From JBKBYG01 sp046313435 (lineage in GTDB: Bacteria; Pseudomonadota; Alphaproteobacteria; Rickettsiales; Arcanibacteraceae), in contig JBKBYG010000016.1 of assembly GCA_046313435.1 (NCBI GenBank), forward strand, positions 1 to 35,511: a stretch of 35,511 nucleotides of DNA. Direction: 5' to 3'. The position numbers and the translations under genes are program-made. This document shows positions 33,466 through 35,511 of the stretch, in pieces; within the stretch, counting starts at the first letter, position 1, and the number at the start of each line of letters is the position of its first letter. The notes under the pieces are model-generated. The model was given only the letters and a program-made list of their open reading frames with translations, was not told the origin of the DNA and ran no database searches.

Positions 33466-33650
33466 CTGAACCTATTTTTTAAATTTTCGTAGAGATTGCT
33501 TAATAACTTCCTAGTATTACATTCAACTTAATTTAAAAATTTATAAAAAATTTTAATAACCTAGAAATAAATTTTTAACTTTATTATATTATATATGGCA
33601 GTTTATTTTGATTAAAATAATACATACTAAAATAAAAAGGGATTACTATT

Positions 33651-34151
33651 ATGACTAATACCAAAATAGCTGTTTATCCAGGAACTTTTGATCCTATTAC
33701 ATTTGGCCATCTAGACATTATTATTAGATCACTGAATTTTGTTGATCACCTAATTATTGCAGTTGCTGTAGATACTTCAAAAAATACAAGTTTTACTGTG
33801 GAAGAAAGGGTAGAAATGGCTCAAGCAGAAGTTAGATTATTAAATAATTCTGATAAAAAAGTGGAAGTAAAAGCCTTTAATGGATTACTAGTTGATTTTG
33901 TAAAACAACAAAATTCTAATGTTATTTTAAGAGGGCTTAGAGCTATATCTGACTTTGAATATGAATTTCAAATGTCTTGCATGAATTCAAAACTAGCTCC
34001 CAAAATTGAAACCATATTTTTGCCTGCCTCGGAAAAGACTCATTTTATTGCTTCAAGGTTAGTTAAAGAAGTTATCAGATTAAAAGGTGATATATCAGGT
34101 TTTGTATCAGAGAATATCAAGCAGAAGCTAATTGATAAATTCAATACATAA
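33651..34151 (+). CDS. coaD: Phosphopantetheine adenylyltransferase
   Basis: CoaD converts 4'-phosphopantetheine and ATP to dephospho-CoA, the penultimate step of coenzyme A synthesis. The 166-residue length is normal. YPGTFDPITFGHLDII contains the nucleotide-binding TxGH (T17-H20). LRGLRAISDFEYEFQM (about 89-104) and FIASRLVKEV (about 131-140, the ISSxxVR-like motif) are family signatures. It has its own AAAAGGG ribosome site and a 185-bp upstream gap after the hydrolase gene. Confidence 0.96.
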   Translation: MTNTKIAVYPGTFDPITFGHLDIIIRSLNFVDHLIIAVAVDTSKNTSFTVEERVEMAQAEVRLLNNSDKKVEVKAFNGLLVDFVKQQNSNVILRGLRAISDFEYEFQMSCMNSKLAPKIETIFLPASEKTHFIASRLVKEVIRLKGDISGFVSENIKQKLIDKFNT

Positions 34152-34157
34152 AGAATT

Positions 34158-34187
34158 TTGACATTAGCGTTTTTAATTAAGCATATT
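34158..34187 (+). promoter_or_regulatory. Possible obgE promoter
   Basis: A perfect TTGACA (34158-34163) lies just after coaD, with CATATT (34182-34187, 4 of 6 matches) 18 bp later. The leader to obgE would be about 110 nt. An imperfect stem, TTAAGCATATT with AATATTGCTTTAA (about 34178-34204), overlaps the -10 and might alternatively be a coaD terminator. Confidence 0.3.
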
Positions 34188-34303
34188 TTAGAATATTGCT
34201 TTAATCACTATTTCTTCCAATAATGATTAAATTCTTGCATATATTGCATTTTAGCTTTATTTTCATCGTTTAAAATAATCAGTATTATATAAAATTAGAG
34301 TTT

Positions 34304-35332
34304 ATGCAATTTTTAGATGAAGTAAAAATATACTTAAAGAGTGGCGATGGTGGGCCAGGATGCGTCAGTTTCAGACGCGAAAAAAATATACCTCATGGCG
34401 GACCGAACGGAGGAGATGGTGGTAGAGGCGGTGATGTAATATTTGAATGTGTTGCGGGCTTAAATACTTTAATTGATTTTAGATATAAGCAGCATTTTAA
34501 GGCAAAAAATGGAGAGCATGGAAAGGGGAAAAACAGGCATGGCGAATCACGCGATGCGCTTATAATAAAAGTACCTGTTGGCACCCAAATCATAGCTGAA
34601 GATGGTGAGACTTTAATTGCAGATATGATGAATGAAGGTGATATTAAAATCTTACTCAAAGGTGGGGATGGAGGTTTTGGCAATGCTCATTATAAAAGCT
34701 CTACTAATCAAGCTCCTACAAAATTCACTCCAGGTTGGCCTGGAGAAGAATTATGGGTTTGGCTTAGGCTTAAATTAATTTCCGATGCAGGCCTTGTAGG
34801 GTTACCTAATGCTGGAAAATCAACATTTTTAGCTCGTACAACTAGCGCAAAGCCAAAAATAGCTGATTATCCTTTTACAACTTTAAAACCACAGCTTGGT
34901 GTTGTGTATATTGATGATACTGAGTTTGTACTTGCGGATATCCCCGGACTTATTGAAAATGCACATTTAGGCGCAGGATTAGGAGATAAATTTTTAAAGC
35001 ATTTAGAAAGATGTAGAGTTCTTCTGCACTTAATAGATGGTACAAGCGAAGATGTTGTACAAAATTATAAAACCATACGTAATGAATTAAAAGAATATGG
35101 CACTGAGCTTAAAAAAAAGAAACAGATACTCGCTTTGAACAAATGTGATGCTTTAAGCGATGAAGAAATTGAAGAGAAAAAACATAAGCTAGAAAAAATA
35201 TCCAAGAATGAAGTTTTTGCAATATCGGCAGCCTCAGGCGATAATGTAACTACTATTCTTAGAAAATTAAAAGAGACAATTGATTCAGATAAACAAGAAG
35301 AGCTAACAAAGGAAGGAGATATAAGTGAATAG
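34304..35332 (+). CDS. obgE: Obg family GTPase ObgE (CgtA)
   Basis: ObgE is an essential GTPase that checks 50S assembly and links growth to stress signalling. The 342 residues show the glycine-rich Obg domain (about 1-158; GGPNGGDGGRGGDV, HGKGKNRHG, KGGDGGFGNAHYKSSTNQAP in parts), then the GTPase domain with G1 GLPNAGKST (about 166-174), switch I FTTLKPQLG, G3 DIPGLIE, G4 NKCD and G5 ISAASG. The short acidic C-terminal tail is normal. There is no good Shine-Dalgarno before ATG. Its stop overlaps the next gene, tyrS, by 8 bp. Confidence 0.97.
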   Translation: MQFLDEVKIYLKSGDGGPGCVSFRREKNIPHGGPNGGDGGRGGDVIFECVAGLNTLIDFRYKQHFKAKNGEHGKGKNRHGESRDALIIKVPVGTQIIAEDGETLIADMMNEGDIKILLKGGDGGFGNAHYKSSTNQAPTKFTPGWPGEELWVWLRLKLISDAGLVGLPNAGKSTFLARTTSAKPKIADYPFTTLKPQLGVVYIDDTEFVLADIPGLIENAHLGAGLGDKFLKHLERCRVLLHLIDGTSEDVVQNYKTIRNELKEYGTELKKKKQILALNKCDALSDEEIEEKKHKLEKISKNEVFAISAASGDNVTTILRKLKETIDSDKQEELTKEGDISE

Positions 35333-35511
35333 TTTCTTAAGAGAGTTTAAAGACAGGGGTTTCTTTCATCAATGTACTAATTTTGACGGCTTAACAGAAG
35401 AAATGAATAAATCTCCTATAGTTGCTTATGGAGGATTCGACTGTACCGCTGCTTCTCTTCATGTGGGTAACCTCATTCTTATTATGATTCTAAGGCTTCT
35501 TCAGAAGCATG
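35325..35511 (+). CDS. tyrS: Tyrosyl-tRNA synthetase, N-terminal part (cut by the window end)
   Basis: The first 62 codons of a class I aminoacyl-tRNA synthetase are present. It begins GTG AAT AGT, inside the last codons of obgE, with GGAAGGAG a few bases before. The protein reads NSFLREFKDRGFFHQCTN, then AYGGFDCTAASLHVGNL, where YxGFDxTAxSLHxGNL is the TyrS tyrosine-pocket and HIGH-like (HVGN) signature. The rest lies beyond 35511. The 8-bp overlap indicates translational coupling with obgE. Confidence 0.92.
   Translation, partial: MNSFLREFKDRGFFHQCTNFDGLTEEMNKSPIVAYGGFDCTAASLHVGNLILIMILRLLQKH

Noticed and set aside
34393..34683. Pro-rich minus-strand frame opposite obgE
   Set aside because: It is the antisense of the glycine-rich Obg domain, which produces proline-rich shadows.

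Overview
The window is 35.5 kb of AT-rich bacterial chromosome (roughly 70% A+T by eye), almost entirely housekeeping genes. It reads as an alphaproteobacterium with a reduced, host-associated style of genome, most likely Rickettsiales or a close relative. The evidence is the pairing of CtrA with GapR (both alphaproteobacterial cell-cycle or nucleoid proteins), the uppS-cdsA-dxr order, lgt followed by an NDUFAF7/MidA-type methyltransferase, a short NrdA ending in CxxC, OmpW-like surface proteins, ubiquinone genes and AT-rich intergenic DNA with palindromic elements. No species can be named from this alone.

Layout. 1-1200: the 3' third of 23S rRNA and a complete 5S rRNA, with no tRNA-fMet behind them. 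1204-2228: about 1 kb without a recognisable gene. 2229-5402: an EAL-type c-di-GMP phosphodiesterase, RNase P RNA, an unrecognised small protein, gapR and ubiX. 5446-10924 (minus): an OmpW-like porin, radA, nrdB, a YciI-like gene and nrdA. The nrdA promoter carries two NrdR-like boxes, and a 114-bp structured palindrome plus a terminator-like hairpin lie just after the nrdA stop. 11300-14251 (minus): a secreted trypsin-like protease and priA. 14444-15061: an orphan gene. 15078-18165 (minus): uppS-cdsA-dxr-ruvX (isoprenoid, lipid and Holliday-junction genes). 18535-20794 (minus): ctrA, a HAD phosphatase, a NUDIX hydrolase and ubiK. 20876-22757 (plus): lgt and an NDUFAF7-like methyltransferase. 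22807-24943: a DUF465 protein, a second OmpW-like protein and a SMUG2-type DNA glycosylase. 25115-28310 (minus): the classical rpmH-rnpA-yidD-yidC-engB cluster. 28443-35511 (plus): an MscS channel, gyrA, an HSL-type hydrolase, coaD, obgE and the start of tyrS.

How the genes work together. rnpB and rnpA supply both parts of RNase P. rpmH, yidD, yidC and engB serve ribosome and membrane-protein biogenesis. dxr and uppS feed the bactoprenol pathway, and cdsA and lgt serve phospholipid and lipoprotein synthesis. ubiX and ubiK serve ubiquinone synthesis. nrdA and nrdB supply dNTPs; radA, priA, ruvX and gyrA serve recombination, restart and topology.

I see no CRISPR array, phage, intact insertion sequence or obvious new multi-gene system. 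The points most worth a second look are regulatory or structural: the paired NrdR boxes, the 114-bp element after nrdA, the long inverted repeat clamping 5S rRNA, a 16-bp perfect inverted repeat between an unknown gene and gapR, and a SMUG2-like glycosylase whose expected catalytic Asn is Ser.
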